Shown here: positions 27,733-35,657 of the stretch, piece by piece
How positions within the stretch are numbered: position 1 is the first letter of the stretch
Layout: each line of letters begins with the position of its first letter
Assembly: GCA_028820505.1 (NCBI GenBank)
Contig: JAPPIT010000110.1
Location: forward strand, 1 to 49,114
DNA from: Defluviicoccus sp.
GTDB lineage: Bacteria > Pseudomonadota > Alphaproteobacteria > MPNO01
Direction: 5' to 3'
DNA: 49,114 nt
Notes under the pieces: generated by a model
Databases searched by the model: none
Told to the model about the DNA's origin: nothing
What the model saw: only the letters and a program-made list of their open reading frames with translations
Translations under genes and position numbers: made by a program

Positions 27733-28505
27733 CACGATCTCCAGGTCTTGCGGCGCTTCCAGCGCCTGTCGCCGCGCGGGCTGACCGTCCGCGCGCCGAG
27801 GTAGAATTCCTGGATATCGGCGTTTCGTTTCAGCCGTTCCGCCGGACCGTCCATCACGATCTGCCCGTTTTCCAGAACGTAACCGAAATCGGCGACGTCG
27901 AGCGCCATCGCGGCATTCTGCTCCACGAGCAGCATCGTGACGCCGCGCTCCTCCTTCAGCCTGCGGATGATGGCGAATATATCGCGGACCATGACGGGCG
28001 AGAGGCCGAGCGACGGTTCGTCCAGCAACATGATCCTCGGCCGCGCCATCAGCGCGCGCGCGATGGCCAGCATCTGCTGCTCGCCGCCGGAAAGCGTCCC
28101 GGCGGGCTGGCGGATCCGCTCTCTCAGGATCGGGAAGTAATCGAAGACCGCGGCCGCGTCCCCGCTCACGCCGTCGTCCCGCCGCGTGTAGGCGCCCATC
28201 GTCAGGTTTTCCTCGACGGTAAGCAGCGGAAACACCTCCCGCCCCTCGGGCACGTGCACCAGCCCGCCGCGAACGATCCGATCCGGTTCGGCGCCCGCGA
28301 TCGACTTGCCGGACAGAAGGACCTCTCCTTTTTCGGCATCCATGATGCCGGAGACGGTTCTGAGCAGCGTGGTCTTGCCGGCCCCGTTTCCGCCCAGCAC
28401 GGCGACCGCCTTCCCTTCCGGAACCTGCAGGCTCACGCCGCGGAGCGCCATCACCGGGCCGTAGAAGCATTCGAGGTTGCGAACTTCGAGAAGCGGATCG
28501 CTCAT
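27732..28505 (-). CDS. livF: ABC transporter ATP-binding protein LivF
   Basis: 257-residue ATPase. Walker A is GGNGAGKTTLL, the signature is LSGGEQQMLAIARALM, Walker B is IMLLDEPSLGL, and the H-loop region reads MLLVEQNAAMALD. The C-terminus is slightly longer and basic (RRWKRRKTWRS). Its start overlaps the livG stop by four bases. Confidence 0.95.
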   Translation of the reverse strand: MSDPLLEVRNLECFYGPVMALRGVSLQVPEGKAVAVLGGNGAGKTTLLRTVSGIMDAEKGEVLLSGKSIAGAEPDRIVRGGLVHVPEGREVFPLLTVEENLTMGAYTRRDDGVSGDAAAVFDYFPILRERIRQPAGTLSGGEQQMLAIARALMARPRIMLLDEPSLGLSPVMVRDIFAIIRRLKEERGVTMLLVEQNAAMALDVADFGYVLENGQIVMDGPAERLKRNADIQEFYLGARTVSPRGDRRWKRRKTWRS

Positions 28506-29275
28506 CGCATTGCCGTGCCGGTCCCAAGATACGCCTCGACGACCCTGGCGTCCGACTGCACCTCCCGGGGTGCGCCCAATGCGATGATGCGACCGTCGGC
28601 GAGCACCATCACCCGATCCGAGACGGCCGAGACGAGGCTCATATTGTGCTCCACCATCAGCACGGTCACCCCGAGCTGCGCCCGTATGTCCTCGATCCAG
28701 AACCGCATGTCACCGGCTTCCTCGACGGAAAGCCCGGATGCGGGCTCGTCGAGCAGGATCAGCCTGGGCTCCATGGAAAGCGCCCGGCCGATCTCCACGA
28801 CCTTGCGGACACCGTAGGGAAGGCCCGCGACCGCATTATCCCGGTAGGGATGAAGGTCGAGGAAATCGATGATGCGCTCCACCGCGCCCCGGTGCGCGAT
28901 CTCCTCGCGGCGGACCGCCGGGGCGAAGACGATCTGCGGCAGGATGGATGCCCGCCGGCGCGTGTGGCGACCGATCAGCAGGTTCTGCAATACCGTCGTC
29001 CGGTCGAACAGCTCGATGTTCTGGAAGGTTCGTGCGATGCCGAGCCCGGCGATCCCGGAAGGGGAATGTCCGAGAACGCTCTCCCCTTCGAAGCGCACGT
29101 CTCCCGACGCGGGCTGGCAAAAGCGGGAGATAACGTTGAAGAGCGTCGACTTGCCGGCCCCGTTGGGTCCGACGACGGCGAAGATCTCGCCCTGCCCGAC
29201 GCGGAAAGAGACGTCTTCCAGCGCGGTCAGGCCGCCGAATCGCACCGTGGCGTTCTCGACCTCCAGCAGGGTCAC
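28502..29275 (-). CDS. livG: ABC transporter ATP-binding protein LivG
   Basis: 257-residue ATPase. Walker A is GPNGAGKSTLFN, the LivG-type insertion GIARTFQNIELF is present, Walker B is LILLDEPASGLS and the H-loop region is VLMVEHNMSLV. The ABC signature is degenerate: VAGLPYGVRKVVEIGRAL in place of the usual LSYGQQRRLEIARAL, notably lacking the usual Gln and Arg run. The start is GTG at 29275, overlapping the livM stop by four bases (GTGA). Confidence 0.93.
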   Translation of the reverse strand: MTLLEVENATVRFGGLTALEDVSFRVGQGEIFAVVGPNGAGKSTLFNVISRFCQPASGDVRFEGESVLGHSPSGIAGLGIARTFQNIELFDRTTVLQNLLIGRHTRRRASILPQIVFAPAVRREEIAHRGAVERIIDFLDLHPYRDNAVAGLPYGVRKVVEIGRALSMEPRLILLDEPASGLSVEEAGDMRFWIEDIRAQLGVTVLMVEHNMSLVSAVSDRVMVLADGRIIALGAPREVQSDARVVEAYLGTGTAMR

Positions 29276-30372
29276 CGCATCCGCTCCGTTCTGAGATAGC
29301 TCTTTTGCCTGCGGAACATGTCCCGGCGATAGAACGGGAAAAGCTCGAAATAGACCCTCCACTTGGTCATTCGCCCGTGGATGCCGAGGGGCTCGAACAG
29401 GATGAAGAATATGAGGATGAGGCCGAACACCCCGACTTCCAGGCCGGGAATCGCGACGCCTCCGGCGCCCGAAACCTGTGCGATCCAGTCGCGCGCGACA
29501 TTGATCGCCTGAGGGACGATCGCGACCACGGCCGCGCCGTAATAGGCCCCGTGGATCGAACCGAGACCGCCGATCACGATCATCAGCAGCAGCTGGATCG
29601 AGATCACGACGGTGAAGACCTCGTGGTTGAAGGTGTAGAAGAAGTGCCCCATCAGCGCGCCCGCCCAGCCGGTGGTCATGCAGGAGAGGCCGAACGCCGC
29701 GGTCTTGGTGCGTGCCGGACTTACCCCCATCGCCTGCGCGGAGATTTCCGAATCGCGGACCGCCAGCAGCGCCCGCCCGAACGGGGCGCGCAGGATGTTG
29801 CGGTAGCCGAGCGTCACCAGCACCGCGACCGCAAGGCACAGCCAGTAGAACGAATCGGGCGAGCCGAGCCGGTCGATCTCCATCCCGAGGATCGAAATGT
29901 CGGGCGCCGTCATGCCGGCGACGCCGCCGGTCCAGGGCTCCGCCAGAACGATGAAGTCCTCGGTCAGGATCGAGAGCGCCAGCGTCGCGATGGCGAGGTA
30001 GATGCCGTGGAGACGGAGCGCGGGGATGGCGACGAGCACGCCGACGAACCCGGCGATGACGCCCGCAAGCACGAACGATGCCGCAAACGGCAGGCCGAAC
30101 CGGCCCATCAGGATGGCGTGCGCGTAGCAGCCGGCCGCGAGGAACGCCGCATGGCCGAGGCTCGGTTGCCCGGCATGGCCGGTGAGCAGCATCAGGCCCA
30201 TCCCCGCGATGGCCCAGATCAGCACGTTCGTGGCCTCGCCGAGCAGGAAATCGTCGAGCAGGAAGGGCAACGCGACCGCTAGCGCGACCAGCAGCCCGTA
30301 GCGGAGCGCGTCCCGCGCGTCCGCGAACAGGCGGATGTCGTGGTCGTATGTCGTCTTGAAGTGCACCCGCAC
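29272..30372 (-). CDS. livM: ABC transporter permease LivM
   Basis: 366-residue inner-membrane permease with about ten hydrophobic segments. It contains the LivM GHAGQPSLGHAAFLAAGCY segment and the cytoplasmic motif APFGRALLAVRDSEISAQAMGV that contacts the ATPases. N-terminal (about 25 residues) and C-terminal (about 35 residues) hydrophilic tails are somewhat long. It starts 4 bp after the livH stop. Confidence 0.94.
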   Translation of the reverse strand: MRVHFKTTYDHDIRLFADARDALRYGLLVALAVALPFLLDDFLLGEATNVLIWAIAGMGLMLLTGHAGQPSLGHAAFLAAGCYAHAILMGRFGLPFAASFVLAGVIAGFVGVLVAIPALRLHGIYLAIATLALSILTEDFIVLAEPWTGGVAGMTAPDISILGMEIDRLGSPDSFYWLCLAVAVLVTLGYRNILRAPFGRALLAVRDSEISAQAMGVSPARTKTAAFGLSCMTTGWAGALMGHFFYTFNHEVFTVVISIQLLLMIVIGGLGSIHGAYYGAAVVAIVPQAINVARDWIAQVSGAGGVAIPGLEVGVFGLILIFFILFEPLGIHGRMTKWRVYFELFPFYRRDMFRRQKSYLRTERMR

Positions 30373-30376
30373 CGGT

Positions 30377-31252
30377 TCAGACCTTCTTGGCGTGAACCTG
30401 GGCGAGGAGGCCGTGCGGGCGGACGACGAGCACGAGAAGCATGACCGCGTAAGGAACGATCTGCGCGTAGCCGGCGTCGAGATAGCGGCTTGCGAAAGGT
30501 TCGATCAGCCCGACGATCAGGCCGCCGGCCAGCGCGCCCGGGAGCGAGCCGAACCCGCCGATCACCGCGGCCGCGAACGCCTTGATGCCGAGGAAGCCGG
30601 TGCCCGGATCGATCGAGCCCTTGGATGCGAACAGAATGCCCGCGACCGCCGCCGTCGCGCCCGCCAGCGCCCAGATCGACCCGTGAATGCGTCTGACCGG
30701 GATTCCCATGCAATAGGCGGCGAGCTGGTTCTGGCTCGATGCCTGCATGGCGATACCGAGCCTGGTCCGGCGGAAGAACAGGTAGAGCAGGCCGGTGAGG
30801 ACGACGGTGACGGCGATCGTCGCGACCTCGTCCAGCCCGAGAACCGTGCCGCCGAGGCGAAGGGTCTTTCCGGCGACCGGGTTTTCCAGCGCAAGCGGAT
30901 CGTGGCCCCAGATCGCCCCCGCCGCGAAGCGCAGCAGGAAGCCGAGGGCGATCGTCAGGATCATCGCCGCGATCTGCGGCTGGCCGAAAAGATGCCGCAG
31001 CACCGCCCGCTCCAGCCCCCAGCCGATCGCGGCCATGGCGAGGATCGCGCCGGCGCAGGCGAGCCAGAACGGCGCGCCGATCTGGGAGTCGTTGCCGAGA
31101 CCCAGCGCGATAAAGGCACCGAGCATCATCATGTCGCCCTGGGCGAAATTCACCTGCTCGGTCGCCTTGTAGATCAGGACGAATCCAAGGGCGATCAGCC
31201 CGTAGACGCTGCCATTGGCGAGCCCGCTGACGATGAGCTGCAGAATTTCCAA
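30377..31252 (-). CDS. livH: ABC transporter permease LivH
   Basis: 291-residue permease with about eight hydrophobic segments. The N-terminal LIVSGLANGSVYGLIALGFV and NFAQGDMMMLGAF are diagnostic for LivH; the cytoplasmic loop reads RRTRLGIAMQASSQNQLAAYCMGI. It is the first transporter gene of the operon and starts 31 bp after the TPR gene's stop on the same strand, so transcription may begin upstream of the TPR gene. Confidence 0.94.
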   Translation of the reverse strand: MEILQLIVSGLANGSVYGLIALGFVLIYKATEQVNFAQGDMMMLGAFIALGLGNDSQIGAPFWLACAGAILAMAAIGWGLERAVLRHLFGQPQIAAMILTIALGFLLRFAAGAIWGHDPLALENPVAGKTLRLGGTVLGLDEVATIAVTVVLTGLLYLFFRRTRLGIAMQASSQNQLAAYCMGIPVRRIHGSIWALAGATAAVAGILFASKGSIDPGTGFLGIKAFAAAVIGGFGSLPGALAGGLIVGLIEPFASRYLDAGYAQIVPYAVMLLVLVVRPHGLLAQVHAKKV

Positions 31253-31283
31253 ACGATCGCTCCGGGAAGCTTCCAGCGGGGGA

Positions 31284-32567
31284 TCACGCGTCGAGTTGTC
31301 GGCCGGTCCAGAAATGCTCGGCGCGCCGGGCGAGGCGCTCGTCGAGATAGCGCCTAGCGCGCGCGGTGTCGGTGCTCCTCAGCGCCGCCTCCAGCGCCGT
31401 GTCGTGGAACGCGTCGCGCTGGGTCTTGCTGCCGCCGAGCCGGATAATCTCGTCCCATATCGGCTCGGTCTTCGCGACCACCCTGTCCCACTCGCCGCGG
31501 ACGAAGGCGTGCTGGGCTTCGTTGAGGGGGATCACCACCCGCTCCCAGATGTCGTTGCCGGACGCCCGGCCGCGCGCGCGGAGGATGTCGAGATGGACCT
31601 CCGCGGTCTCCCAGTCGCGCCCGCCGGCGAGCGCCATGCCGACGTGGGAATGGTGGAAGGGCGAGTCCTCGGGCCGGTCGAGCTGGTCCCTGAGGATGCC
31701 GACGAAGGGCTGCCACCTGTCGCCCAAATCCATCCCGTAGAGCTCAAAGCGCCACAGCGTGGAGACCGTGTTGCGCAAATCCAGCCCGCGCGGCGACGGC
31801 TCGGCCTCGAACCAGTCCCGGCACATCTCCGAGGCCGCGTCGTACCCGCCGACGGCGATCTCGAACAGCACCAGATGCCACAGCATGTGGTTGCGGTAGT
31901 AGTTCATGTGGACGCAGGCATCGAGCGCCGGCGGCACCCGCTCCAGCGCCTCCTCGTAGGCCTCGAGGTCGTAGAGCGCATGGGTCAGCGCATGAACCCC
32001 CCAGGTGTCCTCGGGATTTTGCGCGATGCAGCGCTCAGCCCAGCGCACCGCCTCTTCGCCGTCGCCCTGCTCCTCCAGCACGAAGGCGTGCAGGCCCAGC
32101 ACGAACGGGTCCCCGGGAAGCGCGGCGAGCAACGTCTCCGTCAGCTCCCGCATGTCGGCGAAGCGCCCCTGGAAGAACCACATCAGGTAGAGCCGCTGGG
32201 CGATCGTCAGGTCGGCCGGCCAGGCGGCGAGGTGGGCGCGCATGGCGGCCTCGGCGTCGCGCGGGCGCAGGTTCACGTAATGGTCGAGCGCGGCCACCAG
32301 GCTCCGCTCGCGCTCGGAACCCCGGTCCGCCGCCCGCCGCGCCGCGGCCATCGCGGACCGCGCCTCGGGAAACTCCTCCTCGACGAAATGGGCCACCGCA
32401 AGGCCGGCATGCGCGGCCGCCAGATCGGCGTCGCCGGCGGCCGCGTCGCGGAAAAAATCCACCGACCGTCGGTCCCAGGAAAGAAGACCGTCCACGCCCC
32501 GGTCGAACGCGGCGACGGCGTCTTCCGAAACGGTCGACAGGGGCAGACCGTAGGCGTCAGGCTGCAT
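31284..32567 (-). CDS. TPR-repeat protein
   Basis: 427-residue soluble protein of tetratricopeptide-like helical hairpins; units such as AAAHAGLAVAHFVEEEFPEAR and FVLGLHAFVLEEQGDGEEAVRWAERC recur. It resembles the conserved TPR proteins found beside alphaproteobacterial metabolic genes, with no enzymatic motif. The start ATG 32567 has a strong GGGAGGAC ribosome site. It is divergent from the PhnD-like gene. The last 14 codons are duplicated as a 42-bp remnant at 36969-37010. Confidence 0.82.
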   Translation of the reverse strand: MQPDAYGLPLSTVSEDAVAAFDRGVDGLLSWDRRSVDFFRDAAAGDADLAAAHAGLAVAHFVEEEFPEARSAMAAARRAADRGSERERSLVAALDHYVNLRPRDAEAAMRAHLAAWPADLTIAQRLYLMWFFQGRFADMRELTETLLAALPGDPFVLGLHAFVLEEQGDGEEAVRWAERCIAQNPEDTWGVHALTHALYDLEAYEEALERVPPALDACVHMNYYRNHMLWHLVLFEIAVGGYDAASEMCRDWFEAEPSPRGLDLRNTVSTLWRFELYGMDLGDRWQPFVGILRDQLDRPEDSPFHHSHVGMALAGGRDWETAEVHLDILRARGRASGNDIWERVVIPLNEAQHAFVRGEWDRVVAKTEPIWDEIIRLGGSKTQRDAFHDTALEAALRSTDTARARRYLDERLARRAEHFWTGRQLDA

Positions 32568-32663
32568 GATGTCCTCCCCGACGCTTTGCTGTAATCTGAA
32601 ACAGTGTAGCGGGGCCCGAAAAACGCGCGCAAGGCGTCCGCCCGGCCGCGGGGAGGTGTCGTC

Positions 32664-33479
32664 ATGGACGGATTGATCGGCTCGGCCCGGCTCTACGAAT
32701 GGTCGCCCGGCCTCGGGACCGCCTGGGGCGATCTGCTGCGCTGGGTGAGCCAGACCGCCGGCGTCGCCTACGAAGTCATCCCGCGCGACGTGCCGATGGG
32801 GCTCGACGAGCTCTGGGCGCGGAGCGACATGGGCTGCGTCGCGATGTGCGGCTACCCTTGGGTGCTGGCGGAGGAACCGCCGCGCCTGCTCGCCGCCCCG
32901 GTGCCGGCGCCGCCGCGCTACGGCGACCGGCCGGTCTATGTCAGCGACTTCGTGGTGCCCGCCGACAGCCCGTGCGAGACCCTGGAGGACACGTTCGGCC
33001 GCCGCTTCGCCTACTCCACCGAGCATTCGCAGTCGGGCTACAACGCGGCGCGCTACCATCTGCTGCGTTACCGGACGGCGGAGCGGCCGACGCTCTTCAG
33101 CGCGGTGCTGGGGCCCTATATGCGCCAGGGCGCGGTGCTCGACGCGCTCGCGGCGGGCGAAGCCGACGTCGCCGCGGTGGACGGTTTCGCGCTCGACCTG
33201 CTGCGCCGCCACGAACCGGAGTCGGCGGGCCGCGTCCGGGTTATCACCACCACCGAAGCCGCGCCCATCCCGCCCATGGTGACCTCGCTCGCCGCGGACG
33301 ACGCGGACCGGACGCGCCTGGTCGATGCGCTGCTCGCCTTCGGCGCGGCGCCGGAAATGGCGGCGACGCGGGACGCGCTGCTGCTCAGCCGGTTCGAGAC
33401 GGTGCCGGGAAAAGCGTTCGACGAACTAATCGACCGCCAGCGCGCGGCGAAGGAAGCGGGCTACGCGAAGATCGCCTGA
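32664..33479 (+). CDS. PhnD/SsuA-like substrate-binding fold protein without signal peptide
   Basis: 271-residue protein with the periplasmic-binding type II fold of phosphonate-binding PhnD. Visible elements are a YPWVLAEE region, FGRRFAYSTEHSQSGYNAARYHLL and AGEADVAAVDGFALDLLRRHEP. It starts directly at the first beta-strand with no signal peptide or lipobox, so it may stay in the cytoplasm or have an unrecognised export route. No phosphonate permease or ATPase lies nearby. It is divergent from the TPR gene, sharing a 96-bp promoter gap. Confidence 0.8.
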   Translation: MDGLIGSARLYEWSPGLGTAWGDLLRWVSQTAGVAYEVIPRDVPMGLDELWARSDMGCVAMCGYPWVLAEEPPRLLAAPVPAPPRYGDRPVYVSDFVVPADSPCETLEDTFGRRFAYSTEHSQSGYNAARYHLLRYRTAERPTLFSAVLGPYMRQGAVLDALAAGEADVAAVDGFALDLLRRHEPESAGRVRVITTTEAAPIPPMVTSLAADDADRTRLVDALLAFGAAPEMAATRDALLLSRFETVPGKAFDELIDRQRAAKEAGYAKIA

Positions 33480-33506
33480 TCACGCTTCGACCGGTTGGCT
33501 GCCGGC

Positions 33507-33728
33507 CAGTCGTCGCCCCAGACCTCGAACGCCACATCGACGACGAAACGGAGCTTCGCCATCTCATCCGCCTCGGTGATCAGGTGGTACAGACCGGATA
33601 GATGGGTGACAGGTTATGGCGGGGTCAGGAGGTGGCCTACGCCGTGGAAGGAGACCTGTCCCATGGACAACCAGCTTGTCGTCGCGCTGGAGGTGGCGGA
33701 GGGGAGTGAAGTCGCCGGCGCACGGCGC
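33507..33728 (-). pseudogene. Decayed MetE-family gene fragment
   Basis: Two segments match the 3' part of the intact MetE-family gene at 37.0-38.1 kb. 33670-33728 matches 37251-37309 at 56 of 59 bases (encoding FTPLRHLQRDDKLVV), and 33507-33583 matches 37026-37102 at roughly 85% (encoding DEMAKLR-VVDVA-EVWGDD). The 86 bp between them are unrelated to the intact gene's 148 bp at that place, and the original stop codon has become TGG. It is a remnant of a former paralog. Confidence 0.8.
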
Positions 33729-33795
33729 CCACAAGCCGCACATCGTCGAGGACGACATCCGCGAGGAGATCCCGGCGGCAGAGTGACGCAGGCTA

Positions 33796-33813
33796 TTGTT
33801 TCACGTGAAACAA
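33796..33813. other. parS: parS-like centromere site (ParB-binding palindrome)
   Basis: The 18-bp perfect palindrome TTGTTTCACGTGAAACAA contains TGTTTCACGTGAAACA (33797-33812), the consensus chromosomal parS sequence recognised by ParB in most bacteria. It lies in a gene-free stretch 246 bp before dctP. The rest of the 33480-34058 gap holds the MetE-family fragment and otherwise nothing I recognise. ParB sites normally cluster near the replication origin. Confidence 0.85.
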
Positions 33814-34058
33814 GGGCCGGCATTGCTGACTTATCCCGCGTGCGAAGAAAGCGCGCCAAGTCGCTGACCGGCGATTTCCACGCCCTGGGGCCGGCGGAGC
33901 GCGACCGGGTCCGCGTCCCCCGGGGACGGGCTGGATATCGCCGCGGCCGGATCGTCCTTTCCCGGCACACACCCTGCGGTTACGATGAACGGGTTAGCGC
34001 GGTAGGTATCGGACGCGTCTCGTCCTTATTCATCGACATGAAACGCAAGGAATGAGAT

Positions 34059-35051
34059 ATGAACATCGTCAAGACGTCACTCGTCGCCGCCGCCGGACTC
34101 GTCCTCGCGGCCAGCGCGAACGCCCAGACTGTTATCAAGATCGGGCACGACCAGCCCGAGAACAGCACCCACCACCAGGCCGTGCTCAAGTGGAAGCAGG
34201 CCGTGGAGACGCGCAGCAAGGGCGCCTACAAGATCGAGGCGTTCCCTGCCATGATCCTCGGCTCGGGCGTGCAGATGGTCGAGCAGCTGCAGGCCGGCGC
34301 GATCCAGGCGGTCGCCGTTCCCTCGGCCTGGATCGCCCCCATCGTGCCCGACGTCCAGGTGCTCGACCTGCCCTTCCTGTTCCCGAGCCGCGAGGTTCTC
34401 TACAAGGTGGTCGACGGCCCGGTGGGCGCCGAGATCCTGAAACCCCTGAACAAGGCGGGCCTGCAGGGCGTCGCGTTCTGGGAGAGCGGCTTCAAGCAGT
34501 TCACCGGCAATTTCCCGATCCGGCAGCCCAAGGACTACGAGGGCCACAAGATCCGCACCATGCCGGCGCCGGTCATCATGGAGCAGTTCAAGGCATTCGG
34601 CGCCTCGCCGGTGGCGATCGACTTCAAGGAGCTCTACAACGCCCTCCAGCAGAAGGTGGTCGACGGCCAGGAGAACCCGATCGCCACCATCGCACTGATG
34701 CGCTTCTTCGAGGTGCAGAAATACCTGACGCTGAGCGACCACGGCTTCATCGCCTACATCGTCGTAATGAACAAGGCGTTCCTCGACGGCCAGCCGGCCG
34801 ACATGCGGAAGATCCTGGTCGACGAGGCGCGCGCCGCGGGTCGCTTCCAGCGCGACATCATCGCCAAGAGCGAGGCAGGCCACCTGGAGACCTTCCGCAA
34901 GGCGGGCGTCGAGATCATCCAGCTTTCGCCCGAGCAGCGGGCGATGTTCCAGAAGGCGTCGGGGCGGGTCTATGACTGGTACGCCGAGAAAAAAGGCGCG
35001 GGGACCCTCAACCTGATCCGCGAGGCGGTCAAGTCCGTCGCCATGAAGTAG
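34059..35051 (+). CDS. dctP: TRAP transporter substrate-binding protein DctP
   Basis: 330-residue periplasmic binding protein with a signal peptide ending ANAQ. Family segments include GHDQPENSTHHQAVLKWKQ, YEGHKIRTMPAPV (with the conserved carboxylate-binding Arg) and VDGQENPIATI. The ligand is an organic acid of unknown identity. ATG 34059 has AAGGA 8 bases upstream. It is the first gene of the dctPQM operon. Confidence 0.94.
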   Translation: MNIVKTSLVAAAGLVLAASANAQTVIKIGHDQPENSTHHQAVLKWKQAVETRSKGAYKIEAFPAMILGSGVQMVEQLQAGAIQAVAVPSAWIAPIVPDVQVLDLPFLFPSREVLYKVVDGPVGAEILKPLNKAGLQGVAFWESGFKQFTGNFPIRQPKDYEGHKIRTMPAPVIMEQFKAFGASPVAIDFKELYNALQQKVVDGQENPIATIALMRFFEVQKYLTLSDHGFIAYIVVMNKAFLDGQPADMRKILVDEARAAGRFQRDIIAKSEAGHLETFRKAGVEIIQLSPEQRAMFQKASGRVYDWYAEKKGAGTLNLIREAVKSVAMK

Positions 35052-35099
35052 CCGGCGGCGGCAGGGCGGCGTCCCGGAACGGTGAAGGAGAGCGCCGGG

Positions 35100-35621
35100 G
35101 TGATCGGGTCGGTTTTCGCGCGGCTCGACCGGGCGCTCTCGCTCTGCGAGGCGGGCTTCGTCGCCGTCGCCATGGCGGCGGCGAGCATCCTCCTGTTCGT
35201 CAACGTCGTCCTGCGCTACGTGTTCCTCTCGGCGCTGTCCTGGGCCGAAGAGGTCACGATGTATCTCATCGTGTGGCTGGTCTTCGTCGGCGGCAGCGTC
35301 ACGCTGCGGATGTTCGGCCACATCTCGATCGACCTCCTGCCGCTCGCTCTGCCGCCGGCCGGCGAGCGTCGGCTGAAGCTCTTTGTGTCGGCCGCGATGC
35401 TGATCTTCTTCGCGGCCTTCTTCTACTACAGCGGGCTGCACACATTGCGGGTGATGGCGACGGGCCAGCTCACGCCCGTCCTCGAAGCGCCCATGTGGCT
35501 GACCTATCTCGCGATGCCGGTCGGCAGCCTGCTGATGGGCATCCGGACGGCCCAGATCCTTTACCGCACGGCCTCGGCCGCGAGCGATGACGCGTCGGGC
35601 ACGAAGACGCTCGCCGACTGA
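35100..35621 (+). CDS. dctQ: TRAP transporter small membrane protein DctQ
   Basis: About 173 residues with four hydrophobic segments and the DctQ core NVVLRYVFLSALSWAEEVTMYLIVWLVF. I use GTG 35100, which has AGGAG nine bases upstream; an in-frame GTG at 35082 would add six residues but has no comparable ribosome site. It links the binding protein to the large permease. It begins 48 bp after the dctP stop. Confidence 0.9.
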   Translation: MIGSVFARLDRALSLCEAGFVAVAMAAASILLFVNVVLRYVFLSALSWAEEVTMYLIVWLVFVGGSVTLRMFGHISIDLLPLALPPAGERRLKLFVSAAMLIFFAAFFYYSGLHTLRVMATGQLTPVLEAPMWLTYLAMPVGSLLMGIRTAQILYRTASAASDDASGTKTLAD

Positions 35622-35657
35622 CGCCGCGGTCCGGACGCGCCGGCGCGCGGCCGACGC

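Noticed and set aside
33584-33669. Insertion sequence remnant between the two MetE-family fragments.
   Set aside because: The 86 bp differ from the intact gene and might be an IS end, but no repeat, transposase or duplication is visible.
33495-34055. A 186-codon plus-strand open frame across the parS site.
   Set aside because: It runs through the antisense MetE-family fragment and then the palindrome; no domain and no ribosome site.
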